A DNA stretch of 59,685 nucleotides, taken from the NCBI GenBank assembly GCA_017467845.1, contig JAFUKH010000032.1, positions 1 through 59,685 on the forward strand, in the 5' to 3' direction. Shown piece after piece: positions 9,294 to 17,798 of this stretch; position 1 is the stretch's first letter; each line of letters starts with the position of its first letter. The DNA comes from Lachnospiraceae bacterium. Lineage in GTDB: Bacteria; Bacillota; Clostridia; Lachnospirales; Lachnospiraceae. Below the pieces are notes generated by a model. That model saw only the letters and a program-made list of their open reading frames with translations. It was not told the DNA's origin and searched no databases. A program made the translations under genes and the position numbers.

Positions 9294-9615
9294 ATTCTTT
9301 CCAGCGTTCAGATGCCCGCTCCCATTTCTCCTTATCTTCAAATAATCTTTGATTCATCCACCGGATTGCATCTAAGATACCGTCCTCATCAAAGGAAAAG
9401 AAATTCTCCGTTTTGTCCTCCGATCTGGTATTAAAGTAGTTAAAAGGTTCCGGCCATACAGTGACCTTCAGCACCTTCTCCTCATCCTTCGTAGCCCCCT
9501 CCAGACGATACCGCATTCCCTGATGACACCCGGTGTATTCTGTTTTTTTCAAATATTCCATGGACAAAATGTCTTCTCTATTAATCACGATGCACAATCC
9601 TCTATTTCTATACAT
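9274..9615 (-). CDS. Hypothetical protein of up to 113 residues
   Basis: I do not recognise a family. Small, soluble, rich in aromatic and charged residues (KVTVWPEPFNYFNT, ENFFSFDEDGILDAIRWMNQRLFED), with no transmembrane segment. The 3' end overlaps the vanZ-like gene, so the two are probably co-expressed. A weak promoter (TTTTCA, 17 bp, TATACT) lies just upstream. That puts the ATG at 9615 almost at the transcription start; a GTG at 9588 with AGAGG 10 nt upstream is an alternative start. Confidence 0.6.
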   Translation of the reverse strand: MYRNRGLCIVINREDILSMEYLKKTEYTGCHQGMRYRLEGATKDEEKVLKVTVWPEPFNYFNTRSEDKTENFFSFDEDGILDAIRWMNQRLFEDKEKWERASERWKEYAQLSD

Positions 9616-9664
9616 AGTTTAAGTATATACAACTTTTCCGTTTTTGAAAAGGTTTTCTGAATGG

Positions 9665-10405
9665 TCAATTAATACTAATCATCTCTCGCTTCAGCCTCTT
9701 CATAATCTTTTTCTCTAATCGTGAGATATAGGATTGGGAGATCCCCAAAAGATCCGCAACTTCCTTCTGGGTCATCTCTCTTTCTTCTGCATCACATAGT
9801 CCAAAGCGAAGCTTAATTATGGTCTGCTCTCTGTCCGAAAGCTTCTCAATGGCCTTTTTTAGAACGCTTCGCTCTACTTCATTTTCAATTCCTCTGTAGG
9901 TGGTATCCTCTTCCGTTCCCAGAATATCAGACAAAAGAAGTTCATTTCCGTCCCAGTCCACATTCAGCGGCTCGTCGATAGATACCTCCATTCTGGTTTT
10001 GTTATTCTTACGAAGATACATTAAAATCTCATTTTCAATACATCTAGATGCGTAGGTGGCAAGCTTTATATTCTTATCCGGCTTATATGTATTGATAGAC
10101 TTAATAAGTCCAATGGTTCCGATAGATATTAAATCCTCTACCCCCACACCGGTATTGTCAAATTTCTTGGCAATATATACTACAAGTCTTAAATTTCTTT
10201 CAATCAGGATTGCCTTCGCTTCCCCTTCATATTCGGTTCCCAAATCCTGCAGTATCTGATTCTCCTCTGCCTGATTTAAGGGTGGCGGCAACACCTCGCT
10301 GCCTCCGATGTAGTGAATTTCTCCCCTCTTTTTCCGAAACACTCCATTGTCCCTGTAAGACACCTTCCATCTCGCCATTCCCGGCATTACAACTTTCCAG
10401 ACCAT
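9665..10405 (-). CDS. sigE: Pro-sigma-E from an internal start (alternative product)
   Basis: Early mother-cell sigma factor. In-frame internal ATG at 10405 with GGAGGGG 7 nt upstream, a better ribosome site than most in the window. The 246-residue product has a 31-residue basic pro-sequence before YIGGSE; the Bacillus pro-form has 27 residues before the same motif. Mature-part residues match sigma-E throughout, including [14 protein letters not shown]. It would be translated from the same mRNA as SpoIIGA, possibly by coupling, and processed by the SpoIIGA part of the same locus. Confidence 0.8.
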   Translation of the reverse strand: MVWKVVMPGMARWKVSYRDNGVFRKKRGEIHYIGGSEVLPPPLNQAEENQILQDLGTEYEGEAKAILIERNLRLVVYIAKKFDNTGVGVEDLISIGTIGLIKSINTYKPDKNIKLATYASRCIENEILMYLRKNNKTRMEVSIDEPLNVDWDGNELLLSDILGTEEDTTYRGIENEVERSVLKKAIEKLSDREQTIIKLRFGLCDAEEREMTQKEVADLLGISQSYISRLEKKIMKRLKREMISIN

Positions 10406-11215
10406 GTTCAATCCCCTCCATGCACTTTTCTTACTTTGCTGAAAGATTTCCGGATGAAGAATCATCCCAAACTCACTTTCCTCAGTTATTTCTTCACTGA
10501 TTGCTACATAAACATTAAAGAACTTATAATAAATTCCCTTTTTCTCAAAGTACATCATAGGAATAGGATACCCCTCCATAATTCCTCGCCGGTTTCCTAC
10601 ACTTGTGTAAGGAATCACACGCCCCCCCTTGGGTTTCCCGTCACGAAAAAGCATACGGGCATAACAGGCTCCTATTACACATACCGGCTTATCACTGATA
10701 GGCTCTATCAGTGAATTCCCACTATCTAAAAGACCTGGTAGCTGTAGCCTGTTACCTCCCCAGAAAAGGGTAACTCCCAGCTCTTCGTCCACCATTTCTT
10801 CCCTGAGATAACGTACTGCAATGAGCAGACACAAAGCTCCTCCTGCAATTGCACATGATGCCGTTCCCAGCCCCACATATAGGAATATAGGTCTTAGCAC
10901 AATGATTCCCCCTCCTAATATAAGGGTCAATAAGCTCATCTGCTTAATCATCTGTGCAAAGCCTTTTCTACTGTGGTGGCCAAAAGCAATACGAATCATT
11001 CCCAGAAAGGAAAGTACCATAAACGCCAACTTTCCCAATGTCCCCACACCCAATATATATGGGCAGCTTCCAATAATAGCTCCTGCCAAGGCACCTCCAC
11101 TAATCCTTCCGAAGGATGCCTGTAAAAGCATTATTCTTTGCAAGAGATACAACAAATATACGTTCAAGACCAAATGGATAATAAAAAGAATATCTAGATA
11201 AATCTCAACCTGCAT
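9665..11215 (-). CDS. SpoIIGA-sigma-E single reading frame (fused protease and pro-sigma factor)
   Basis: One uninterrupted 516-codon frame. Residues 1-260 are SpoIIGA: five or so membrane segments (to about residue 135) and an aspartic-protease domain with the active-site motif GLLDSGNSL (Asp164) and IPYTSVG. Residues 302-516 are mature sigma-[57 protein letters not shown], and region 4 ending [18 protein letters not shown]. In known spore formers these are two genes: SpoIIGA, in the septal membrane of the mother cell, cleaves the pro-sequence of sigma-E. Here the stop between them is missing. Residue 271 is an ATG with GGAGGGG 7 nt upstream, so a separate pro-sigma-E can also be made (see the internal feature). 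Whether full-length fusion protein accumulates cannot be told from sequence. Confidence 0.85.
   Translation of the reverse strand: MQVEIYLDILFIIHLVLNVYLLYLLQRIMLLQASFGRISGGALAGAIIGSCPYILGVGTLGKLAFMVLSFLGMIRIAFGHHSRKGFAQMIKQMSLLTLILGGGIIVLRPIFLYVGLGTASCAIAGGALCLLIAVRYLREEMVDEELGVTLFWGGNRLQLPGLLDSGNSLIEPISDKPVCVIGACYARMLFRDGKPKGGRVIPYTSVGNRRGIMEGYPIPMMYFEKKGIYYKFFNVYVAISEEITEESEFGMILHPEIFQQSKKSAWRGLNMVWKVVMPGMARWKVSYRDNGVFRKKRGEIHYIGGSEVLPPPLNQAEENQILQDLGTEYEGEAKAILIERNLRLVVYIAKKFDNTGVGVEDLISIGTIGLIKSINTYKPDKNIKLATYASRCIENEILMYLRKNNKTRMEVSIDEPLNVDWDGNELLLSDILGTEEDTTYRGIENEVERSVLKKAIEKLSDREQTIIKLRFGLCDAEEREMTQKEVADLLGISQSYISRLEKKIMKRLKREMISIN
10403..10418 (-). promoter_or_regulatory. Internal Shine-Dalgarno and start for pro-sigma-E
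   Basis: Minus strand TGGAGGGGATTGAACATG: GGAGGGG with a 7-nt spacer to ATG 10405-10403, inside the SpoIIGA-SigE frame and in the same phase. Confidence 0.8.
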
Positions 11216-11236
11216 TGCCTCACCCTTTCCTTAGGT

Positions 11237-11271
11237 ATCATACTCTTTCTTAAGGGTGAAAAAATGTCGCA
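11237..11271 (-). promoter_or_regulatory. Spo0A-type promoter of spoIIGA-sigE
   Basis: Minus strand: -10 TATGAT (11237-11242), then a 22-bp spacer to GCGACA (11265-11270) in the -35 position. TGTCGCA (11265-11271, plus-strand reading) matches the Spo0A box TGTCGAA at 6 of 7 and overlaps that -35. The 22-bp spacing and overlapping 0A box are the known arrangement of B. subtilis spoIIG. Confidence 0.55.
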
Positions 11272-11308
11272 ATTTTGAAATGTAGTGATAATTCGTAAGC
11301 TTCAAATG

Positions 11309-11337
11309 AAAAAAGAGCTGTCCCATAGGACAGCTCC
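11309..11337 (-). terminator. ftsZ terminator
   Basis: Stem GAGCTGTCC/GGACAGCTC with a 4-nt loop, followed on the minus strand by six T. It separates the division cluster from the spoIIGA-sigE transcription unit. Confidence 0.9.
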
Positions 11338-11351
11338 AATCTTTAACTTAT

Positions 11352-12548
11352 TTATTTCTTCTGCAAGAAATCGGGAATCTTTAAGGATTTCTCTTCTACA
11401 TTGCTGCGGATATCTGTTGGCTTATTGATACCGATAATCGGTTTAATCGGCGCAGTACCTGTCGGTACGGTATTCGCAGTACTTGGTTTCAGAACAGAAG
11501 TAGGGATATTTAACCCCTTCATAGTAGGAGGTGCTACATGAGTAGTAGGATTCACATAAGCAAGTCCTGCTCCCACACGTCCGGAAAGAGTAGGTGTTGA
11601 ACCCTCCAAACCGGTTGCAATAACGGTAATAGAACAAGTGTCGGACTTAGACTCATCATACATTGCACCAAAGATAATGTTAACATCATCTCCTGCAAGC
11701 TCCTGAACGTATCCAACTGCATCAGATGCATCTGCAAGAGTAATATCACCGGATACATTGATAATAACATGGGTAGCACCGGAAATAGTAGTCTCTAAGA
11801 GTGGGGACTCCACTGCCATCTTAACAGCCTCAAGTGCCTTATCATCGCCCTTACCATCACCGATACCAATGTGAGCAATACCCTTGTCCTTCATAACAGT
11901 CTGAACGTCTGCAAAGTCAAGGTTAATAATAGAAGGTACATTAATAAGATCTGTAATACCCTGTACTGCCTGCTGAAGAACTTCATCTGCCTTCTTAAGA
12001 GCCTCCGGCATGGTAGTTCTGCGGTCAACAATTTCTAACAGTTTATCATTAGGAATTACAATTAATGTATCCACATTTTCTTTAATCTTTTCAATACCGC
12101 TTAAAGCATTTACCATACGGGTCTTTGCTTCAAAACGGAAAGGCTTGGTAACGACACCAACGGTTAAAATCCCCATTTCCTTAGCAACACGCGCTACAAC
12201 GGGAGCTGCTCCGGTACCGGTTCCACCGCCCATACCACAGGTAACGAATACCATATCCGCACCCTTTAATGCCTCTGAAATATCTTCTACGCTTTCCTCT
12301 GCAGCCTTCTCACCAACCTCAGGCTTAGCTCCTGCACCAAGTCCCTTAGTAAGCTTCTCACCAATCTGAATGTGCTTTGGTGCCTTACAAAGAGTAAGTG
12401 CCTGCTTATCTGTATTGATTCCAATAAACTCTACACCGTCAATTTTCTCATCTATCATTCTATTAACAGCATTATTACCTGCTCCGCCGACACCTACGAC
12501 AATAATCTTTGCAGCAGCCTCTGCTTCGTTTGTCTTAATTTCCAACAA
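11352..12548 (-). CDS. ftsZ: Cell division protein FtsZ
   Basis: Tubulin-like GTPase that forms the cytokinetic Z-ring. GTP-binding [13 protein letters not shown] near the N-terminus, tubulin signature [12 protein letters not shown]7-loop NLDFADV, and a C-terminal tail ending [11 protein letters not shown]. Start: TTG at 12548 has AAGGAGG 8 nt upstream and gives MLEIKTNE, like relatives; the ATG at 12566 has no proper spacing to any Shine-Dalgarno. The product is then 398 residues. It is the last gene of the division cluster and is followed by a strong terminator. Confidence 0.97.
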   Translation of the reverse strand: MLEIKTNEAEAAAKIIVVGVGGAGNNAVNRMIDEKIDGVEFIGINTDKQALTLCKAPKHIQIGEKLTKGLGAGAKPEVGEKAAEESVEDISEALKGADMVFVTCGMGGGTGTGAAPVVARVAKEMGILTVGVVTKPFRFEAKTRMVNALSGIEKIKENVDTLIVIPNDKLLEIVDRRTTMPEALKKADEVLQQAVQGITDLINVPSIINLDFADVQTVMKDKGIAHIGIGDGKGDDKALEAVKMAVESPLLETTISGATHVIINVSGDITLADASDAVGYVQELAGDDVNIIFGAMYDESKSDTCSITVIATGLEGSTPTLSGRVGAGLAYVNPTTHVAPPTMKGLNIPTSVLKPSTANTVPTGTAPIKPIIGINKPTDIRSNVEEKSLKIPDFLQKK

Positions 12549-12655
12549 AGGTTTGTCCTCCTTCATCCTCGCATAAATTCCATATATTTTATCATATAAT
12601 TAAATTCTAAAATACGCAACACATTTTTTCCACATTTAAAAATATTTTTATCGCA

Positions 12656-13399
12656 TCATTTTTCTAAATTGTCTCCTTCGAAAACCACCATTTTCTCATC
12701 CTCTGAGTAGTTTTCCATGCGCAATGTACCACTTTTCCCCTGCAATTCCTTCAAAAAAACTGGTAAATCCATAATCTTCTCTTCCAGCTTCTCATTGCTG
12801 CCAAGAGCAACCTTGATATTGTCAAAAATCAAGGTAATATCTGAATTACTTTTATAATTTATCTTTTCCGCTATCAGCTCATATTTTCCAAGGAGCTTGG
12901 TAATGCTCATAATGCTCTCGAAAAGTGTCTCATCCTCCACCGGAAGCCTCTCTCCCAGCACTACATAATCAAAGGAAAGTCCGGTAATCTGCGGAACGCC
13001 CATGGTCTTTACATTGGAGCTCTCCGTCACATAACCATCCTTATCAAAATACATATAGGTATCCATGAATTCCACATAGCCTGCAAGGGACTTTTCATAT
13101 ACAGTGATTTTAATGGTGTCCGGTGCAAGAATGTCCACATCCATAACATCCACGAAAGGAATATCCTCCACACCCTTATCCTTATATTTGAAATTGAGAT
13201 ATAGGGAATTATTACCTAGGGGACCTTCCATAACCATATTCTGTATCTCTTCTGTAGAATAGTGAAGATTACCTTCCACATATACAGTTGTAATATTGTA
13301 TTGGTTTAAAAGGTAAAATCCTACACCTAAAATCGCGGCTACGAACATGAGAAATATAAGTATACCTACTCCAAATCTCTTTCGCCTTTTTTTATTCAC
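12656..13399 (-). CDS. ftsQ: Cell division protein FtsQ/DivIB
   Basis: 247-residue bitopic protein: basic N-terminus KKRRKRFG, one membrane helix (about residues 10-31), then an extracytoplasmic POTRA domain (VYVEGNLHYSTEEIQNMV) and the beta domain with IKITVYEKSLAGYVEF. It links FtsL/DivIC to the septal machinery. The GTG start has AGGAG 6 nt upstream. It lies between ftsW and ftsZ as in other Firmicutes. Confidence 0.9.
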   Translation of the reverse strand: MNKKRRKRFGVGILIFLMFVAAILGVGFYLLNQYNITTVYVEGNLHYSTEEIQNMVMEGPLGNNSLYLNFKYKDKGVEDIPFVDVMDVDILAPDTIKITVYEKSLAGYVEFMDTYMYFDKDGYVTESSNVKTMGVPQITGLSFDYVVLGERLPVEDETLFESIMSITKLLGKYELIAEKINYKSNSDITLIFDNIKVALGSNEKLEEKIMDLPVFLKELQGKSGTLRMENYSEDEKMVVFEGDNLEK

Positions 13400-13413
13400 A
13401 AGTCACTCCTAAC

Positions 13414-14559
13414 TTATTCCACTAATTTTATATTTCTGGCAACACTCATTACCACTCCGATTTCCAAAAGCAGGAAAATAACAGAGGTACCACCATAACT
13501 GATAAACGGCAGTGAAATACCGGTATTAGGAATCGTATTGGTTACAACGGCAATATTTAGTATCACCTGGATGGCAATCTGGGCAGTAACACCAATCACA
13601 AGCTGTGAACCGAACAAATCCTGGGCATTGATAGCGATAATCACCATTCTCCACAAGAGAATCAGGAATAATACAATAATCAAAATGCCACCGAAAAGTC
13701 CTAGTTCTTCACAGATTACTGAGAAAATCATATCATTCTGTGCTTCCGGGATAAATCCCAGTTTTTGCATGCTCTGTCCCAAACCTTTCCCCCAGATACC
13801 GCCGGAACCGATTGCATATAATGCCTGCACAGTCTGGAAGCCTTTGCCTTGGGCGTGAGCCTCGGGGTCAAGCCACGCTACAATTCGCTCGAAACGCCAG
13901 CTCAGGCCATCATCCATTCCCACATTCTTCATATACATTACAAATGCCACGACAGCAACAACTGCCAAAACAGCAAATATCACGAAAACGCTATAGTTAC
14001 GATTTTCAATAAAAATCATTACCACACCGATTCCCAGTACAATGATTGCAGAGCTAAGGTTAGAGGTACAAAAATAAACCATAAGAGCCATAACTGCACT
14101 TGCAATCATTAAAATTGCATTTCCGCCCAGCTTCCTCGCCCCCTTTCCCATCTTGCAAATCATGGTCGCACAGAAAAGGATTACTGCAATTTTTGCAATC
14201 TCCGCAGGCTGGAACTGAAAACCACCCGGCAATGGGAGCCATCTCTTTACACCATGGGATTCAATACCTATGAAAGGTACAAGTGCCAACAAAGCGCAGC
14301 TGATAAGATATCCCCAACCGTAAAGCTTTTCATACCAATGATAGGGGACGAAGGTTACCACAGCCATACCTATCAGACCAATAATCACGGAACGAAGCTG
14401 TTTAATCAGGAAAAAGGCTTCATTACCGTAATTGGTATATGCTTCATAAGAGCTTACGGAATAAATCATCATCAGTCCGAAGCCTACCAGAAACAATACG
14501 ATAAACAAAAGACTGTAATCAAAATAGTATTCCGTGTAGTTCTTTTTAGTTTTTTTCAC
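13414..14559 (-). CDS. ftsW: FtsW/SpoVE-type peptidoglycan glycosyltransferase
   Basis: A SEDS-family membrane enzyme of 381 residues with about ten membrane helices. It polymerises lipid II together with a class B PBP. Visible motifs: GFGLMMIYSVSSY in helix 1, KRWLPLPGGFQFQPAEIAK, GKGLGQSMQKLGFIPEAQNDMIFSVICEELG, and GISLPFISYGGTS near the end. FtsW and SpoVE cannot be distinguished by sequence alone; context fits either, since the cluster also holds two PBPs and sporulation genes. The start is the GTG at 14559, with AAGGAG 8 nt upstream, overlapping the murD stop region. Confidence 0.92.
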   Translation of the reverse strand: MKKTKKNYTEYYFDYSLLFIVLFLVGFGLMMIYSVSSYEAYTNYGNEAFFLIKQLRSVIIGLIGMAVVTFVPYHWYEKLYGWGYLISCALLALVPFIGIESHGVKRWLPLPGGFQFQPAEIAKIAVILFCATMICKMGKGARKLGGNAILMIASAVMALMVYFCTSNLSSAIIVLGIGVVMIFIENRNYSVFVIFAVLAVVAVVAFVMYMKNVGMDDGLSWRFERIVAWLDPEAHAQGKGFQTVQALYAIGSGGIWGKGLGQSMQKLGFIPEAQNDMIFSVICEELGLFGGILIIVLFLILLWRMVIIAINAQDLFGSQLVIGVTAQIAIQVILNIAVVTNTIPNTGISLPFISYGGTSVIFLLLEIGVVMSVARNIKLVE

Positions 14560-14564
14560 GAAAT

Positions 14565-15932
14565 TCACTCCTTAAGACCATTTACGTAATCTTTAAATAG
14601 TTTGCCTCTCACCTCATAGTTCGGGAACATTCCCCAGCTTGCACAGGCAGGTGATAAAAGTACCGCATCCCCCTCTTTAGCAAGCTCCGTACAAAGGGCA
14701 AGACATTCCTCAAAGGTATCTGCCATCTTAATGTTTTCAAAGCCATGTTCTCTTGCACACTGTGCAATCTTCTCTCTGGTCTGCCCAATCAGTACCAGCC
14801 ACTTTACCTTATCACCAAAAGCTTCAATCCACTCGTCATACTCGCTGTGTTTATCATACCCACCGCCAATCAAGATGGTAGGCTTACTCATCGCCTTAAT
14901 TCCTTGGATTGCCGCATCCGGATTGGTTCCTTTGGAATCGTTGTAATAATCTACGCCCCGCTTGGTTGCTACAAATTCAATACGATGCTCCACTGCCCGA
15001 AAGGCTTTGATTACAGCCAAAATTGTCTCCATAGGAACCTTCATTGCCTGGGCAATAGCAATGGCGGCCATTACATTTTCCACATTGCAGATTCCCACCA
15101 GATTCATATCCGTATGGATATTCATAATCGTAGTCACCACGCCGCCTTTCGCCTGACAAATCATTTCTCCGTCCAGGAAAAATCCATCTTCCAGCTTCCT
15201 TGCAGATGAAAAATAAACTACATTTGCCTGACACTTCTCGCCAAAAGCCCTGGTATATTCATTTTCATAATTGAGTACGCAGGTCTCCTCAGAGGTCTGG
15301 AACATAGCAATTCTTTCCTTTGCTCCTGCATAAGCTTCCATGGTATAGTGACGATTCAAGTGATCCGGCGTCACATTTAAAATAGCGGATACTGCCGGAT
15401 GAAAGGTCTGCACTGTCTCCAGCTGGAAGCTGCTGAGCTCTCCCACCGTTACTGAATCCTTAGAAGTCTTCAAAGCCTCCAAAGTATAGGGATATCCGAT
15501 ATTACCAACCACAAAGGTCTTCTCTTCTCCCACATGAGCCTTCATAATCTCGCCTACTAAAGTAGTGGTGGTAGTCTTACCATTGGTACCGGTAATGGCA
15601 ACAACCTTGCCCTGCTCTACCATATAGCCAAGTTCAATTTCTCCGATAATGGATGCCCCCATCTGACGAAGCTTATTCACCATAGGAATATCTGTAGGAA
15701 CCCCGGGACTTAGAACCACTACCTGAATAGTTTCGTAAACCTCCTCCGGAAGCTCTCCCGTATAACATACCGCAGAGATTCCTTCCGGCACCTTCTCCGC
15801 CAGCTGTGAAGCTGTCATATCTTTATTTCCGTCGAAGAAGATAATCTCCGCATTCATTTTATCTAATAAAGTAACGGCTCCCACACCACTGATGCCACAG
15901 CCGACTACTAAACATCGCTTTCCTTTTAACAT
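14565..15932 (-). CDS. murD: UDP-N-acetylmuramoyl-alanine--D-glutamate ligase
   Basis: Adds D-glutamate to UDP-MurNAc-L-Ala in the cytoplasm. 455 residues in three domains: N-terminal VVGCGISGVGAV, central ATPase GTNGKTTTTTLVGE with LNVTPDHLNRH, and C-terminal DSKGTNPDAAI and LLSPACASWGMFPNYEVRG. The ATG at 15932 has AAGGA 6 nt upstream and gives the usual start MLKGKRCLVVG; the upstream ATG at 15947 is poorer. Only 73 bp separate it from the PBP stop, where mraY usually sits. Confidence 0.95.
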   Translation of the reverse strand: MLKGKRCLVVGCGISGVGAVTLLDKMNAEIIFFDGNKDMTASQLAEKVPEGISAVCYTGELPEEVYETIQVVVLSPGVPTDIPMVNKLRQMGASIIGEIELGYMVEQGKVVAITGTNGKTTTTTLVGEIMKAHVGEEKTFVVGNIGYPYTLEALKTSKDSVTVGELSSFQLETVQTFHPAVSAILNVTPDHLNRHYTMEAYAGAKERIAMFQTSEETCVLNYENEYTRAFGEKCQANVVYFSSARKLEDGFFLDGEMICQAKGGVVTTIMNIHTDMNLVGICNVENVMAAIAIAQAMKVPMETILAVIKAFRAVEHRIEFVATKRGVDYYNDSKGTNPDAAIQGIKAMSKPTILIGGGYDKHSEYDEWIEAFGDKVKWLVLIGQTREKIAQCAREHGFENIKMADTFEECLALCTELAKEGDAVLLSPACASWGMFPNYEVRGKLFKDYVNGLKE

Positions 15933-16005
15933 GATTTTTCCTTCCATATGTAACGTTCATTCTTATTGATTATAATCTAAGCCGGCTCTCGTCGCAAGGA
16001 ATAAG

Positions 16006-17733
16006 TTAATTTCCGGCAATCCCCAGATAAGGCAGGATATTTTCATACAATTGACGAATAATGGGTGCTGCAACCAGACCTCCGTAGTAGAGCCCCTTCG
16101 GATTTGTGACAATGGCAATGGCAATCACCTGCGGATCCTCTGCCGGAGCAAAGCCCACAAAGGAGGAAATATATCTTCCGGTTCCTCGGGGAAGCGTCTG
16201 ACTGGTTGCGGTTTTCCCGCCTACAGAAAAGCCTTCTACCTTACCATTGCTTCCACCTCCCTCGGATACTACCTTTTCCAGCATTTCTCTCATAGTCCTG
16301 CTGGTTTCCTCGGATACGATACCACTTATCTCCGGAAAAACCAGCTGCTGAGTTGCCATACCACTTGCGTCTGCAATATAGTTTCCGAAATGGGGGGTAA
16401 TTCTCGTTCCACCATTAATAATAGAAGAAATGGTAGTCAGCAGCTGAATGGGCGTTATCTGGAAGGATTGCCCAAAGGCAACACAGGCCAGCTCCACAAG
16501 CCCCATATTTTCTTCCTTATGCATAATAGTTCCCGCTTCTCCCGGTAAATCTATACCCGTCTTACGAAACAACCCAAACTTTTCAAAATAGTCGTAAAAT
16601 TTTTCAATTCCAAGCCTTAGCCCAACATTGATGTAGCTCGGGTTACAGGAAGACATTGTAGCACCTTCAAAAGTAAGACTTCCATGCCCGCCTACCTTGT
16701 GACATTTGATTTTACGGTCTTCCACAATAATATATCCCGGACAAGAAAATCCAGTTTCCCTAGTTACCACACCTTCTTCTAAGCCCGCAGCTCCCGTGAT
16801 TACCTTAAAGGTCGAACCGGGCTCGTAAGTATCATTTACGCAACCATTACGCCACATCTGATTCAGCGCATCCTGCCTTGCCTCGCCGGTCAGATTATTC
16901 TGCTCCTCCGGCAAAGAGAACGGCTTGTTAGGATTAAATTCCGGCACACTTGCCATGGCATATATTTCACCGTTTTTGGGATTCATTACTATTATGGAAA
17001 CACTCTCCGCTTCTTTACTTTCCATAGCCTGATAAGCAAGCTGGGTTGCATAAGCCTGAATATTAATATCCAGCGTTGTAACCAGATTATCACCGGCCTC
17101 CGGCTCATCCCTACGCTCTCCCGCCAGAGAAAACTCAATGCCTCTGGCATCCGTCATAGTGAGAATCTGCCCCGGTTCCCCCTGAAGGTACTCATCATAC
17201 TTTACCTCCAGACCGATGATTCCCTGATTATCCGCTCCTGTAAAACCAAGCACCTTGCTGGCCAGCTCCTCGTAAGGATAATATCTTTTATAATCCTCAT
17301 CCACCTTTACACCATCTAAATCATACGCTCTGATTCGGTCTCCGGTTTCTTTGTCGACATTACTCTTTATCCGCTCAATAGAAGTGTATTTTTCCACACT
17401 TTTCCGGACGCTGTCCGGCGATATTCCAAGCTCCTTACTCAGCACCTCTACTACCCTGTCCGAATCAGTGATTTGATTATGTATCACAGAAATAGTACAC
17501 ACGGACACATTACCGGCAAGCACCACACCGTTACGGTCCAAGATCAGGCCTCGGGAGGCCTTGATATTTCTCTCCCTTTCATGAAGCTGGGTCGCCTTTG
17601 CAGAATAGTAATCCCCCTCTACAATCATCAAATAAGAAAGTCTCACCACCAGTACCGCGAATATAGCGGTACACGCCCATATAAAAAACTTCATTTTCTT
17701 CCGATGCACGCTCGTATTTCGTAAAACAGACAT
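16006..17733 (-). CDS. Class B penicillin-binding protein (SpoVD/FtsI-like) with KTA motif
   Basis: A peptidoglycan transpeptidase of 575 residues. One N-terminal membrane anchor (about 19-40), a dimerisation domain with RGLILDRNGVVLA, and a transpeptidase domain with SxxK as GSTFK, SxN as SCN, and the third motif as KTATSQ rather than the usual KTGT. No C-terminal PASTA domain, which B. subtilis SpoVD has. It probably partners with the FtsW/SpoVE protein at the division or spore septum. The start at 17733 has GAGG 5 nt upstream, but that Shine-Dalgarno is in the 3' arm of a strong hairpin. The longer frame from 17760 starts in the loop of that hairpin without a ribosome site. Confidence 0.88.
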   Translation of the reverse strand: MSVLRNTSVHRKKMKFFIWACTAIFAVLVVRLSYLMIVEGDYYSAKATQLHERERNIKASRGLILDRNGVVLAGNVSVCTISVIHNQITDSDRVVEVLSKELGISPDSVRKSVEKYTSIERIKSNVDKETGDRIRAYDLDGVKVDEDYKRYYPYEELASKVLGFTGADNQGIIGLEVKYDEYLQGEPGQILTMTDARGIEFSLAGERRDEPEAGDNLVTTLDINIQAYATQLAYQAMESKEAESVSIIVMNPKNGEIYAMASVPEFNPNKPFSLPEEQNNLTGEARQDALNQMWRNGCVNDTYEPGSTFKVITGAAGLEEGVVTRETGFSCPGYIIVEDRKIKCHKVGGHGSLTFEGATMSSCNPSYINVGLRLGIEKFYDYFEKFGLFRKTGIDLPGEAGTIMHKEENMGLVELACVAFGQSFQITPIQLLTTISSIINGGTRITPHFGNYIADASGMATQQLVFPEISGIVSEETSRTMREMLEKVVSEGGGSNGKVEGFSVGGKTATSQTLPRGTGRYISSFVGFAPAEDPQVIAIAIVTNPKGLYYGGLVAAPIIRQLYENILPYLGIAGN

Positions 17734-17788
17734 AAAAACCTCATAGTATGAACCCTTCATATTATTCTATGTTTCATACCATGAGGTT
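17734..17788 (-). promoter_or_regulatory. Hairpin hiding the PBP ribosome-binding site
   Basis: Minus-strand arms 17788-17773 and 17752-17737 pair over 16 bp with one mismatch, with a 20-nt loop. The 3' arm contains the GAGG Shine-Dalgarno of the downstream PBP and is followed by three further T and then its ATG. It can act as a weak terminator after the upstream PBP gene or as a translational gate. Confidence 0.7.
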
Positions 17789-17798
17789 ATTCGCTCTA

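Noticed and set aside
10227-10421. 64-codon minus-strand frame at the SpoIIGA-SigE join
   Set aside because: It is out of phase with both domains and shows no relation to either; the continuous frame explains the sequence.
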